From Polyangium fumosum (lineage in GTDB: Bacteria > Myxococcota_A > Polyangia > Polyangiales > Polyangiaceae): 64,000 nucleotides of DNA. Under the pieces are notes generated by a model. It had not been told where the DNA came from and made no database searches. It saw only the letters and a program-made list of their open reading frames with translations. A program made the position numbers and the translations under genes. The DNA is taken from contig NZ_SSMQ01000004.1 of NCBI RefSeq assembly GCF_005144585.1, forward strand, positions 239,107 through 303,106, given 5' to 3'. Below are positions 9,058 to 17,994 of this stretch, one piece after another; positions within the stretch are counted from its first letter, which is position 1, and the number at the start of each line of letters is the position of its first letter.

Positions 9058-10449
9058 ATGCCTGGTGGCGGTCTATTGCAGAGAGCTTGGGGTGCGGCCT
9101 CGAACGCGGCCCAGAAGACGGCCGGCGCCATCACGGGTGGCGCCAAGATGGTCGGCGACGGGATCGTCAGCGGCGCGAAGGCCGCCGGCAACGCGGTCGT
9201 CACCGGCGCGAAGACTGTCGGAAACGCGGCCGTCACTGGCGCGAAGGCCGTCGGAAACGCGGCCGTCACCGGCGCGAAGGCCGTCGGCAATGCGGCGGTC
9301 GCGGTCAAGGACGGCGTCAAGGAAGGGGTCCGCGGCGCGACGCGGGCCGTGGCCGACGCCGGCTACAACGCGGTCGGCGCGGGCAAAGACGCGCTCGACT
9401 CCGGCGCCAAGCGCGTCAGCGACGCGTATGGGAAGGCCAAGGAGTATTTCACGGGCAAACCCCCTGCCCAGCCTTGCATTGCGTGCACCGGCAAGGACGT
9501 CGACCACGACGGCGCGATCTTCGGCTACGTGAACGGCAAATGCGTGCCGCTCACGCAGAAGGGCCAGGAGGTCACGCGGGCCGATATCGAAAACGCGAAA
9601 AAGAGCGGCTACAACCCAAGTTCGCCGACGCATTCGGCCTACGACCCCGATCGGCCCGACGATCCGACGCGGAACACCTCGCAGGCGACGAAGGATTGCT
9701 GCGCGAAATGCACCGAGGGCAAACCTCCGCGCACGATCTTCTACGTCAACGGCATCAATACCACGCGCACCACGCATTGCGAGACGCTGAAGCAGCTCGG
9801 CGACATGACGTGCGCCACGGTCGTCGGCGTGTACAACGCGACCGAGGGCTTTGCGAAGGACGCGCAGCAGACCTCGAAGGATCGGCGCCTCATCCGCGAG
9901 GCGGCGGCGGGCAAGAAGGACCTCACGACGGACGGCCGAAACCCCGCCGTGAATACGTTGAGCGACCTCGTCGTGGCCGAGCGTGAATCGGGCCGCCCCG
10001 TCGAGATCTTCGCGCACAGCCAGGGCGGCGCCGTCACGAGCCTCGCGCTCTACGACGCGAACAACACGCTGAAGGCGGGCTCGCCCTCGCCGAACGCGGG
10101 CCTCGACGAGAACGTCAAGGTCACGAGCTTCGGCTCCGCGGCGCCGCAATGGGTCAGCGGGCCGAAGTACACGCATTACGTGCACGTGAACGACGCGACG
10201 CCGATGGTGTTCGGCCTCGGCGACAACCCGCAGAACCACGCGAAGTACGCGGGCGGCGGCAACGTCGTCACGTTCTCGGGCGAGCGCGGCCAGGCGGCCG
10301 ATTTCGAGACGAACGGCAAGAACCTCGACAAGCACTGGCTGCCGGGGATGACCGAATACCACGGCATCGACGACGATCTTTATTTCAAGGCCTACCAGCA
10401 GCAGAACCGGAACACCGGCGACACCTGCGGCTGCGGCAAGAACAAGTAA
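9058..10449 (+). CDS. Putative type VI lipase effector (alpha/beta hydrolase)
   Basis: A 463-residue protein. Residues about 10-110 are a tandem Ala/Gly-rich repeat (GAKAVGNAAVT units) likely to form an amphipathic or membrane-active helix. The C-terminal part is an alpha/beta hydrolase: FYVNGINTTRT at the oxyanion strand, AHSQGG with nucleophile Ser321, HVNDATP with a candidate Asp near 380, and DKHWLPGM with His426. Cysteine pairs (PCIAC, CCAKC, CGCG at the very end) suggest metal binding or disulfides. Such hydrolases in vgrG islands are usually phospholipases attacking rival membranes. The ATG lies 3 bases after the adaptor stop, showing translational coupling. Tle subfamily is not assigned. 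Confidence 0.75.
   Translation: MPGGGLLQRAWGAASNAAQKTAGAITGGAKMVGDGIVSGAKAAGNAVVTGAKTVGNAAVTGAKAVGNAAVTGAKAVGNAAVAVKDGVKEGVRGATRAVADAGYNAVGAGKDALDSGAKRVSDAYGKAKEYFTGKPPAQPCIACTGKDVDHDGAIFGYVNGKCVPLTQKGQEVTRADIENAKKSGYNPSSPTHSAYDPDRPDDPTRNTSQATKDCCAKCTEGKPPRTIFYVNGINTTRTTHCETLKQLGDMTCATVVGVYNATEGFAKDAQQTSKDRRLIREAAAGKKDLTTDGRNPAVNTLSDLVVAERESGRPVEIFAHSQGGAVTSLALYDANNTLKAGSPSPNAGLDENVKVTSFGSAAPQWVSGPKYTHYVHVNDATPMVFGLGDNPQNHAKYAGGGNVVTFSGERGQAADFETNGKNLDKHWLPGMTEYHGIDDDLYFKAYQQQNRNTGDTCGCGKNK
9172..9300 (+). repeat. Coding tandem repeat, 33-base unit
   Basis: About four near-identical 33-base units within the lipase-like gene, each coding the 11-residue motif GAKAVGNAAVT. Differences are mostly synonymous, pointing to recent expansion under coding constraint. 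Confidence 0.85.
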
Positions 10450-10479
10450 GACGCCGAGGCGGAAGGCAAAGGGACGACG

Positions 10480-10992
10480 ATGGCGACGAACAGCGCGATG
10501 CCGCCGGGGCGGGACAGGGCCGAGGCCCTCATGCAGTTCTACGCGCGCAAGGAGAACCGCTACGACGCGGAGCTCGACGCGAACGGGGACATTTCGTTCG
10601 GCGAATTCGGCTTCCGGCACGAGCCTGAGAAGGACGCGCTCGTGGCGCGCGCCTTCGTGGCGAAGGCGTGGCGCGACGGCGCGCCCGAGGCGCAGATCGA
10701 CGCGTTCATGAAGGTCGGCCGCGCGCTCAACGATCCGGCGATCGGCGGGCTCTTCGACCAGGGCGGAGGGTATTTCCACCTCGACCCGGACAAACGCATC
10801 TATTTCCTGAAAAAAGACTTCCCGCTCGCCACGACGACGCGGGAGATGCTCGACGAGGGCGTGGAAAAACTCCGGGATCTCGCCGCCACGTGGACGACGC
10901 GCTGGTTCGCGCGCGTCGCGGACATCACGCACGGCCGCGCGCTTCCGCCCTTGCGTCCCGTGAAGCAAGGCGACCCGGACGACACGATCTGA
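10480..10992 (+). CDS. Unknown 170-residue protein in the type VI island
   Basis: A soluble, charged protein with no signal peptide or membrane helix. Motifs visible are FRHEPEKDALVARAFVAKAW and GGGYFHLDPDKRIYFLKKDF, with a helical C-terminus. AAGGGA lies just upstream of the ATG. Its position directly after the lipase-like effector and before VgrG2 suggests a cytosolic chaperone or adaptor. An immunity role is also possible, though lipase immunity proteins are usually exported. I do not recognise the family. Confidence 0.6.
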   Translation: MATNSAMPPGRDRAEALMQFYARKENRYDAELDANGDISFGEFGFRHEPEKDALVARAFVAKAWRDGAPEAQIDAFMKVGRALNDPAIGGLFDQGGGYFHLDPDKRIYFLKKDFPLATTTREMLDEGVEKLRDLAATWTTRWFARVADITHGRALPPLRPVKQGDPDDTI

Positions 10993-11012
10993 CGTAATCG
11001 AAGAGGAAGATC

Positions 11013-13583
11013 ATGGCGCTGCTGGAGCTTGCCTTCGAAAACAATGAAGACTCCCTCTCGGTGCGGCATTTCGCCGTCCGGGAGCCGATCTCGGGCTCGT
11101 TCGACGTGGGCGTCCTCGCGCGCTCGCGCTTGCCCGGGCTCGATCTCGAAGGGTTCGTCGGGAGACCCGCGGCGTTCCTGATGATGGGCGGCCCGCTCGC
11201 GGGCCCGCGCGCCTGGTCGGGCGTCGCCAGCCACATCCAGATGGTGCAGGCCGAGCCGACGGGCCTCTCGACCTATTTCGTGCGCATCGTGCCGCAGATG
11301 TGGCTCCTCCGGCTCCGCAAGCGGAACCGCATCTTCCAGCACATGACGATCCCGGCGATCGTCAAGCAGATCCTCGACGAGTATTCGATCGTCCACCAGA
11401 TGAAGACGGTCGACGAGCACCAGGAGCACGAGTATCGCGCCCAGTACGAGGAGAGCGATTACGATTTCGTGAGCCGCTTGCTCGAAGAAGAGGGCATCTC
11501 CTACTGGTTCAAGCAGGTCGGCGGCGGCAACGCCGGCACGTACACGACCGAGCTCATCCTTTCGGACAAACCCGAGGCGGGCGAGGAGCGCCCCACCCTG
11601 CCCTTCGTGTATGCGCCGAACCAGGACGCGCGCAAGGAGTTCGTCCGCAACGTCAAAGTCTCGCACCGCATTCGCCCCGGCGCGGCGAGCTTCCGCGATT
11701 ACGATTTCGTGCGTCCCGATTTCCACCTCCTCGGCGACGCCGAGAAGGCTTCGAAGCCGGAAGACTTTTACGAGCTTTACCGGTACACGCCCGCCGGGCT
11801 CGTCAAGGATCGGCGCGAGCAGCCGCGCGTGCCGGCCGATCCCGAGGGCAAGCTCGTCGCCGACATCGACCTCGCGGCCGCGCGCCGCGGCAAGCGCGAG
11901 CTCCAGTTCGATTCGAACGCGTACGACCTCGCGCCGGGGCTGCTCTTCAAGGTGGAAAGCCACCCGCGCAGCGACGTCTCGGCGGGCCGCTTCCTCTGCA
12001 CCGAGGTCAGCGTCGAGGGCACGCACGACGGCGAATGGACGCTCTCCGGGTATGCGGCGTTCGTCGAGGAGAAGACGCGGTTCCGGCCGATGAAGGTCAC
12101 GCCGAAGCCCGTCGTCGAGGGCGTCGAGAGCGCGATCGTCGTGGGCCCGAAGGGCGAGGAGATCCACACCGACGAGCACGGCCGCGTCCGCGTGCAATTC
12201 CACTGGGATCGCGACGGCCAATACGACGACCAATCGTCCTGCTGGATTCGCGTGAGCCAGGGCTGGGCCGGCGGCGCGTTCGGCATGATCGTGCTGCCGC
12301 GCGTGAGCCAGGAGGTCTTGATCGCCTTTCTCGAAGGGGATCCGGATCAGCCCGTCCTCCTCGGCCGCGCCTACAACAAGGTCGCGCCCGTGCCCTTCAA
12401 CCTCCCCGAGCAGCGGACGGTGAGCACGTGGAAATCGCAGTCCTCGCCGAAATCCGAGGGCTGGAACGAGATCACCTTCGACGACGCCGCGGGCAAGGAG
12501 GTGCTCTACATGCAGGCCCAGCGAAACCTCTCGAAGCTCGTCAAGGCGAACGAGAACGAGCGGACGGGCGCGAATCGCTCGATCTTCGTGGGCGCGAACC
12601 GCAGCTCCTTCATCGGCGCCGTCGACAACACCATGGTCGGCCAGCGCAGCGTCTCCGCCATGGTCGAGTTCCGGGAGAAAGACCCGGACAAACCGAACGA
12701 GCCGACGATGGTGCTCAAGGAGACGATGATCGAGACGATCCACCCGAAGATCTCGCTCACGACGGGCAAGGGCACGAGCATCATCGACGACGCGAACATC
12801 AACCTGCTCGCCGATCGCAACGTCGTCCTGAAATCGGGCAAGGACGTCATCATCGAGGGCAAACACGTCTACATCAACACGAAGAGCGTGCCGGGCAAGG
12901 CGCCCAAGGTCGAGGGCAGCGCGAGCGACGGCGCGCGCAGGCCCCAGGGCCGCACGCTCGGCGCGGTGCTGGAGACGTTTGGCCAGCCAAAGTCCAAGGC
13001 CGTGCGCCTCGCGATGCAGCGCCAGGTCATCGGCTTCCGCCCGCCGACGCCGCACATGTTCAAGATCGCCGGGGCCAAGGGGAACAGCGTCGAGCAGATC
13101 GCCGCCCGGAAGAAGGTCGCCCTCCATTTCTACAAGGACATGGGCCAGAAGTTCGACAAGGCCCTGAAGAAGGTCCGCAATTACAAGTACCCGGAGGAGA
13201 TCAACGAGATCCTGAGCCACATGCGGGGCATCGATTTCAAGGAGCCCCTCTCCGTGGGCCCGCCCCCGCCCGCGCCGAAGCGGCTCACGCAATGGCAGGT
13301 CCCGGACGGGTTCAAGGGCAATTATTTCGCAAGCTCCATGGCAACGCCGCCCGACCTTGGCATTGGCAAGCTCGGGACGAAGCAGGATGGCACGGTCGTC
13401 GAGAAGATCGCGAAGCCGTACGCCATTCCCCCGTCGACGCCCTACCTGAAGACCACGGCGGCGAAGATCCTCGACACGTGGAGCGTGCAGAACAAGCCGT
13501 CGATGACCCCGGGCGGCATGGCCCAGTATTACATCGGCGACAACTCGAACATCCTCGAAATCGGCGCGAAGCCAGCCGCCTGA
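11013..13583 (+). CDS. vgrG: Evolved VgrG with C-terminal toxin-like domain
   Basis: An 856-residue VgrG. Residues 1 to about 620 match VgrG1 closely (DFVSRLLEEEGISYWF, HWDRDGQYDDQSSCWIRVSQ, beta-helix GANRSIFVGANRSSFIGA). About 235 further residues follow: a helical linker, a Pro-rich stretch, then a compact domain with GNYFASSM (769-776) and GGMAQYY (834-840). A G-x-Y/F strand near the start, and a GG-x-x-Q-Y motif near the end, are features of ADP-ribosyltransferase/NADase-type toxins (TNT, Tse6-like). The next gene resembles the Tse6 immunity protein Tsi6, which supports that reading. The toxin call is inference; the VgrG call is firm. GAGGAAG precedes the ATG. Confidence 0.85.
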   Translation: MALLELAFENNEDSLSVRHFAVREPISGSFDVGVLARSRLPGLDLEGFVGRPAAFLMMGGPLAGPRAWSGVASHIQMVQAEPTGLSTYFVRIVPQMWLLRLRKRNRIFQHMTIPAIVKQILDEYSIVHQMKTVDEHQEHEYRAQYEESDYDFVSRLLEEEGISYWFKQVGGGNAGTYTTELILSDKPEAGEERPTLPFVYAPNQDARKEFVRNVKVSHRIRPGAASFRDYDFVRPDFHLLGDAEKASKPEDFYELYRYTPAGLVKDRREQPRVPADPEGKLVADIDLAAARRGKRELQFDSNAYDLAPGLLFKVESHPRSDVSAGRFLCTEVSVEGTHDGEWTLSGYAAFVEEKTRFRPMKVTPKPVVEGVESAIVVGPKGEEIHTDEHGRVRVQFHWDRDGQYDDQSSCWIRVSQGWAGGAFGMIVLPRVSQEVLIAFLEGDPDQPVLLGRAYNKVAPVPFNLPEQRTVSTWKSQSSPKSEGWNEITFDDAAGKEVLYMQAQRNLSKLVKANENERTGANRSIFVGANRSSFIGAVDNTMVGQRSVSAMVEFREKDPDKPNEPTMVLKETMIETIHPKISLTTGKGTSIIDDANINLLADRNVVLKSGKDVIIEGKHVYINTKSVPGKAPKVEGSASDGARRPQGRTLGAVLETFGQPKSKAVRLAMQRQVIGFRPPTPHMFKIAGAKGNSVEQIAARKKVALHFYKDMGQKFDKALKKVRNYKYPEEINEILSHMRGIDFKEPLSVGPPPPAPKRLTQWQVPDGFKGNYFASSMATPPDLGIGKLGTKQDGTVVEKIAKPYAIPPSTPYLKTTAAKILDTWSVQNKPSMTPGGMAQYYIGDNSNILEIGAKPAA

Positions 13584-13589
13584 TCCTGC

Positions 13590-13895
13590 ATGAACCGTCC
13601 GATCGACAGCCGGAAGGAGTTTCTCGAAGTCCTCGAGCAGACGCGGATCGAAGCCGAGGCGCGCTTCCAGCGGGCGCCGCGCTCCGCCCTGTACGAATCC
13701 ATCGCTCGCCAGCTCGCCGCCATGCAATCGATGACGGAGAGCGGCCGCACGCCCACCGAGGACGAGCGAGAGTCCATCACGATCGGCCTCCTCGCCGCCC
13801 GCGAGCTCGAGCCGGCGCAGGATCCGGACCTCGTTGATTTCATCGAACGCCTGCACGAGCTCAACGGATATTTCACGGCATGGCCACCCAACTAG
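13590..13895 (+). CDS. Putative Tsi6-like immunity protein
   Basis: A 101-residue, all-helical, acidic protein with no signal peptide, placed 6 bases after the toxin-tailed VgrG. From memory of the Tsi6 family, the pattern ARxL-QL-x-I-x-S-x-L followed by LTxGxxAxxE and a DPELxxxL segment is recognisable here as ARQLAAMQSM, ITIGLLAARELE and DPDLVDFIERL. Tsi6 neutralises the NAD(P)+ glycohydrolase toxin Tse6 in the cytosol, so this is the likely antidote to the VgrG2 tail. It overlaps the next gene by 16 bases. The family match was not computed. Confidence 0.65.
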   Translation: MNRPIDSRKEFLEVLEQTRIEAEARFQRAPRSALYESIARQLAAMQSMTESGRTPTEDERESITIGLLAARELEPAQDPDLVDFIERLHELNGYFTAWPPN

Positions 13896-14905
13896 CCGGA
13901 CTCCGCTACCAGCACCGCACGTTCCACGCGCCCGTGCCCAGCGACGCCGTCCTGCGGCTCTGCCGGCTCGCGCCCTCCGGCCAACGTATCGCCTTCGTCC
14001 GCGAGGACGGCCCCGAGGGACAAACCGGCATCTGGATCGGCGAGCTCCACAATGCCCATTCGGCCCGGCTCCTCGTCCCGTTCAAGCCCGGCCGCGTCGA
14101 GGATCTCGCGTTTTCCCCCGACGGCTCGCACATCGCGTATCGCGTCGCGCCGCTGCTCGGATTCGGCGCGCGCGGCACCATCGGCTGGGCGAGCGCCGAT
14201 GCGCCGGGCGAGATCCGGCGCGTGGAAGGCACGGGGTTTGGCTTTACGCCCGGCGGCAAGGCGATCCTCGTCGCGGATCCCTACCGCAAAGTGCTTCTCC
14301 GTTATGCGCTCGACGAGGAGGAGCCGCGCGAGCTCGGCCCCTTCGAGGACGACGCCGATCCCTCGTTCCCTGCGCAGATCGTGGTCTCCCCCGACGGCGA
14401 GCACATCGTGTACACGGCCGGGCGCGACGGCGAGGAGGTCTCCGAGGTCTGGCTCGTCAAGCGCGAAAACAGCGCGGTCGTCACCACGATCCTCACGGAG
14501 ATCCCCGGCGGGAACGTCCACATCTTGCCTTTCTGGTCGCCCAAGGGCACGACGCTCGGCCTCTTCTGCGTGCACGAGGACCAGGAGAAGACCGCGCTCA
14601 TCGTCGTCCCGCGCCTCGAAGGCGAAGGCCAGGTCCTCTACGAGAGCAGCTACCTCGACCCGGCGCGGACGCCCACGTTCACGCACGCGGCCCGCTCCAT
14701 CGCGTTCTTCCGCACGGAAAAGCCCGGCGACGAGGAGCGCCTGGGGACCAGCCGCCTCGTCCTGCTCGACGTCAAGCGCGAGACCTTCGCCGCCCTCGCC
14801 GAGCCGGACGAGGTGTTCGGCACGCCCCGCTTGTTCGATGACCGCTCGATCGCCGTCGACGGCGAGGGCCTCGCGCACCTCTTCGTATTCGACGATCCGT
14901 TGTGA
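13880..14905 (+). CDS. TolB/WD40-like beta-propeller protein
   Basis: A 341-residue protein made of PD40-like blades (LAPSGQRIAFVRED, LAFSPDGSHIAYR, VVSPDGEHIVYTAGRDG, FWSPKGTTLGLF). No signal peptide is seen, so it is probably cytosolic. It starts inside the Tsi6-like gene and its stop overlaps a possible GTG for the following gene, so it is co-translated with the type VI cluster. A scaffold or chaperone role is possible; function is unknown. Confidence 0.75.
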   Translation: MATQLAGLRYQHRTFHAPVPSDAVLRLCRLAPSGQRIAFVREDGPEGQTGIWIGELHNAHSARLLVPFKPGRVEDLAFSPDGSHIAYRVAPLLGFGARGTIGWASADAPGEIRRVEGTGFGFTPGGKAILVADPYRKVLLRYALDEEEPRELGPFEDDADPSFPAQIVVSPDGEHIVYTAGRDGEEVSEVWLVKRENSAVVTTILTEIPGGNVHILPFWSPKGTTLGLFCVHEDQEKTALIVVPRLEGEGQVLYESSYLDPARTPTFTHAARSIAFFRTEKPGDEERLGTSRLVLLDVKRETFAALAEPDEVFGTPRLFDDRSIAVDGEGLAHLFVFDDPL

Positions 14906-14946
14906 CGAAGGTGCTAGACTCGACTCCAGCGAAGGAAGAGCTCGAC

Positions 14947-15546
14947 ATGGCGCTCGACGATCCGGATCTCCCGACCCAAGGTGTCTTCCCGAACGAGGAA
15001 GAGCTGAAGGATTGCATCACCGTCACGGTCCGGCAGCCGCGCTCGGATCTCGATTTCAGCATTCTCCTGCCCGACGGCTGGTATCAGCAGCCCGCGCCGA
15101 TCGATAAGATCGACTTCTCCCAGGAGTCGGAGTTCGTCCCGCTCGCGCTCTTCAGCGCGGCGAAGGAGATGCTGCCGCCCATCCTCTTCACGGTCGGCGT
15201 CCGCCCTGCGCCGAAGAAGGGCAACGTGGCCGAATGGCTGGAGCGGCAATGTTATCTCCAGCAGCTCGCGCTCGAGCGCATCAAGCTCAACAAGTTCCCC
15301 TTTGGCTGGGCCGCGGAGGCCGTCGCGCTGCAGGCGAGCGAGTTCGGCAAGCTCAAGCTGCGCATCACGATGTTCGAGGACGGCAATCGCCTCTTCGCGC
15401 TCATCGGAATGGCGCCGCTCGACGTGTGGGACGTGTGGGTCGTCCCGCTCGGCCTCTGCGTCAATACCTTCGAGCTCCTCGAGCCCAAGGGGCAAAGCGC
15501 GCCGCTCGCGCCCAAGTACGAAGATCCCAAGCCGGAAGGCGAGTAG
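14947..15546 (+). CDS. DcrB/DUF1795-like protein, possible Eag-type chaperone
   Basis: A 199-residue protein. I chose ATG 14947 because AAGGAAGAG (14932-14940) sits six bases upstream; a GTG at 14902 overlapping the previous stop has no ribosome site. The sequence has the fold pattern of the DcrB/Mog1/PsbP group (FSILLPDGWYQQ, WLERQCYLQQLALERI, RITMFEDGNRLFALIGMAP). DUF1795 Eag proteins are chaperones that shield membrane segments of type VI effectors, which would suit this location. That function is inference; the similarity is weak and structural. Confidence 0.55.
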   Translation: MALDDPDLPTQGVFPNEEELKDCITVTVRQPRSDLDFSILLPDGWYQQPAPIDKIDFSQESEFVPLALFSAAKEMLPPILFTVGVRPAPKKGNVAEWLERQCYLQQLALERIKLNKFPFGWAAEAVALQASEFGKLKLRITMFEDGNRLFALIGMAPLDVWDVWVVPLGLCVNTFELLEPKGQSAPLAPKYEDPKPEGE

Positions 15547-15554
15547 CCCCGGCG

Positions 15555-15571
15555 GGGGGCCCGCGGCCCCC
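15555..15571 (+). terminator. GC-rich stem-loop after the type VI operon
   Basis: Perfect inverted repeat, GGGGGCC then CGC then GGCCCCC, eight bases after the stop of the DcrB-like gene. There is no T-run, so it may be a weak terminator or a transcript-end stabiliser. Confidence 0.4.
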
Positions 15572-15654
15572 GGGGCGCGTCGGGCACGGAATGGGCATTG
15601 CCTCCGGACGGCATGCGTGGAAGAGTGGACTTCCATCGTTTCGAGGAGGAGCCG

Positions 15655-16284
15655 ATGCACCGCAACCCGAGCTTTTATTGCCAGGCGTGTCGCATGCAGG
15701 TGCAGCTCGTGCACCACGGTGAGCACAAGTACCAGCAGCAGGACGGGGCCTCGAAGGACTACGTCTTCGGTCATTGCGCCCGCTGCAACCGCGTCGGGCT
15801 CGTCGAATACGAGCACGAAGCCGACGGCGCGGCCGCGGAGCCGCGGCAGCTCTGGCCCTCGGTGCTCCGGCCCATCGATTTCGAGCTCCCGCCGCGGGTG
15901 ATGGAGGCCTACCAGGAGACGCTGCGGTGCGAGGCGGCGGGCGCGTGGATGGCCACGGCGGTCATGGCGCGGCGCACGCTCGAGGTCGTGGTGCGCGAGT
16001 TCGCGCCCGATCACGAGCGTTTCCTCGACGGCCTGCGGGCGCTCTACACGAAGGGCCTCATCAGCGAGGAGCTTTGCCGCTGGGGCGAGGAGCTCCGGTT
16101 CCTCGGCGACGTCGGCGTCCTGCCCACGGACCCGAAGGCCTCGCACCAGGACGCAAAAGAGGCGCTCGAATTCCTGGGGGCGCTCCTCGAAACGCTCTAC
16201 CACCTTCGCGAAAAATTCCGGCGCATGCAGGCGCGGCGCCAGCGAGGGCGGCTCGGGGCGGATGCGCCCGAGCGGCCCTCCTGA
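15655..16284 (+). CDS. DUF4145 domain protein with zinc-ribbon start
   Basis: A 209-residue cytosolic protein. Start ATG 15655 is set by GAGGAGG (15643-15649). The N-terminus has two Cys pairs (FYCQACRM and GHCARCNRV) like a small zinc ribbon. The rest fits DUF4145 (LPPRVMEAYQETLRCEAAG, ATAVMARRTLEVVVREF), a helical domain often found in restriction or defence contexts. It is separated from the type VI genes by a stem-loop and probably has its own promoter. Role unknown. Confidence 0.7.
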   Translation: MHRNPSFYCQACRMQVQLVHHGEHKYQQQDGASKDYVFGHCARCNRVGLVEYEHEADGAAAEPRQLWPSVLRPIDFELPPRVMEAYQETLRCEAAGAWMATAVMARRTLEVVVREFAPDHERFLDGLRALYTKGLISEELCRWGEELRFLGDVGVLPTDPKASHQDAKEALEFLGALLETLYHLREKFRRMQARRQRGRLGADAPERPS

Positions 16285-16293
16285 GGTCTCTCG

Positions 16294-17994
16294 TCAGAAT
16301 TCGATCTTCGACGCGTCGAGCTCGTCGTTCACCGCATCCGCGGCCACGGTCTTGCTCGGCGGCGGCGCCGTACCCTTCTCGGCCCACTCCACGAGGGCGT
16401 CGAACGCGCGCTCGGCGTAGGGCTGCAGGATCGTGAACTTGTCCTGCGCGCCCTCCTCGGCCGGCGTGCCGTCGAAATCGAAATCGAGCACCCCGTCGGA
16501 ATGCAGGTCCACGTGGCCGCCGCCGGCCACGACGTAGAGCCGGTACAGGTCCGGATTGCCGTACGTGGTCACCGCGTCGCGGTAGTCCTCCGCGTTCGAG
16601 ATCACCCCGAGCAGCCCGTCCGCGTCGCCGTGAATGCTCACGAGCGGCGCCGAGAACTCGCCCGTGTTGGCATTCTTCAGGGCATACGACACGCTCTCCT
16701 CCGTCCAGCCGGCGTCCGGCGCCGAGGCCAGGAACGCATAAAACGGCGGCGGATCCATGTCGTTCGGCGGGAAGCAGCTATACGCCGCGCTCCCGGCCAG
16801 ATCGTGGCCGAGGAGCTCCGCCTTGAAGTAATACGCCGTGAAGTTGTAGTAACCGATCCCCTTGAATTGCGGCAGCGACGCCTTGAGGGAATCGAACGCC
16901 GTGTTGTAGGCGCCCCAGATCGTCGCCGACGGCGCGCCGAAGCCCGCTGCGATCATCAAATCCTGCGCCCCCGAGAACGGCGGCGTCTCCGAGAACGCGG
17001 CCGGCGTCGAGAGCGTCGCCGCATCGTAGGCCCATTTCATCGCGAGCGCCGCGCGCTCGTTCGAGCTCACGAGGTGGTTTGCCGCGGCATACTCGGCCGG
17101 CGTCACCGTCCCGTTCTTGTCCTTGTCGAGCCCCCGCGCGTCGGGCCAGTACGCGCCCGACCAGTCGAGCCCGCCGGCGAAAACCCGCTTCCCGCCGGCC
17201 TTCTCGCGCTCGTGATCGATCTCCAGCGCGCGCCGCACCTGATATCCGCCGTTCGACAGGCCCACCGCATACACGTGGGTCGGCGCCCTGCACGTCGCGA
17301 TCTCGATATGATCCGCGGCCCACTGCGCGAGATCCAGCATCATCGCGCCCCAGTGCTGCGTCGGGTGCGCCTTGTTCAGCAGCGTCGCGTTCCCGTCGAC
17401 CCCGCCGTTCGTCATTCCCTTGTTCCCGGCCACGTAGGCATACCCGCGCCGTAGCACCCAGGGCACGATCGTCCCCTCGTTCGCGAATTCGCTGCGCGTG
17501 CCGGGCGTCCCCGCCACCACGAGCTTGCCGTTCCAGTCGTTCGGCATCTTCAGCACGATCTCCTGCGTCCGCGTGACCCCGCCCTCGGTCACCGTGAGCG
17601 TGCCCGTGACCTCGATGCCGGCCACGTTGTCCTTCGGCGCGAGCTTCAGCGAATGCAGGAGGCTCGCCTGCATCTTCTTGACCTTCGCTTGCTCCTCGGG
17701 CGGAAGGTCGTCGAATTCGGGCATCCCGGCCTTGAGGGTCCAGTAGTTGATGTGCGCGAGTCCCCCCCCGCCGGCGTTGTAGAACGTGCGCAGCGACCCC
17801 GTGAGCCCCCCATCGAGCCCTTCGAAGTCCATCGTCGGCACGCACGTCTGTGGGGGAGGATTGCAGGCATCGCCCACGCAGGGCGGATTTTGCGCCGGCT
17901 CGTCGCTGCACCCTGCGAGGGAGAAGGCCGCGAGGACCACGGCCGCCTGGAATGGGTTTGCCCGTCGAGTGAAGGATCGGAAGGTCTTGAGCAT
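16294..17994 (-). CDS. Secreted alpha/beta-hydrolase esterase (tannase/feruloyl-esterase-like) with EF-hand
   Basis: A 566-residue lipoprotein. I chose ATG 17994 because it begins a good signal peptide (VVLAAFSLAGC). The hydrolase core shows GLSNGGYQ with the nucleophile Ser, HGDADGLL with a candidate acid, and GGGHVD with a candidate His near the C-terminus. That spacing is typical of tannase/feruloyl esterase or 3HB-oligomer hydrolase types. A textbook EF-hand loop, DKDKNGTVTPAE, lies at residues 290-301, between catalytic elements, so calcium may stabilise a lid. It likely attacks plant or polyester material outside the cell. Substrate is not known. Confidence 0.75.
   Translation of the reverse strand: MLKTFRSFTRRANPFQAAVVLAAFSLAGCSDEPAQNPPCVGDACNPPPQTCVPTMDFEGLDGGLTGSLRTFYNAGGGGLAHINYWTLKAGMPEFDDLPPEEQAKVKKMQASLLHSLKLAPKDNVAGIEVTGTLTVTEGGVTRTQEIVLKMPNDWNGKLVVAGTPGTRSEFANEGTIVPWVLRRGYAYVAGNKGMTNGGVDGNATLLNKAHPTQHWGAMMLDLAQWAADHIEIATCRAPTHVYAVGLSNGGYQVRRALEIDHEREKAGGKRVFAGGLDWSGAYWPDARGLDKDKNGTVTPAEYAAANHLVSSNERAALAMKWAYDAATLSTPAAFSETPPFSGAQDLMIAAGFGAPSATIWGAYNTAFDSLKASLPQFKGIGYYNFTAYYFKAELLGHDLAGSAAYSCFPPNDMDPPPFYAFLASAPDAGWTEESVSYALKNANTGEFSAPLVSIHGDADGLLGVISNAEDYRDAVTTYGNPDLYRLYVVAGGGHVDLHSDGVLDFDFDGTPAEEGAQDKFTILQPYAERAFDALVEWAEKGTAPPPSKTVAADAVNDELDASKIEF

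Noticed and set aside
10800..13856. About 1018-residue minus-strand frame over VgrG2
   Set aside because: Shadow of VgrG2; composition only of Arg/Asp/Leu/Val runs.
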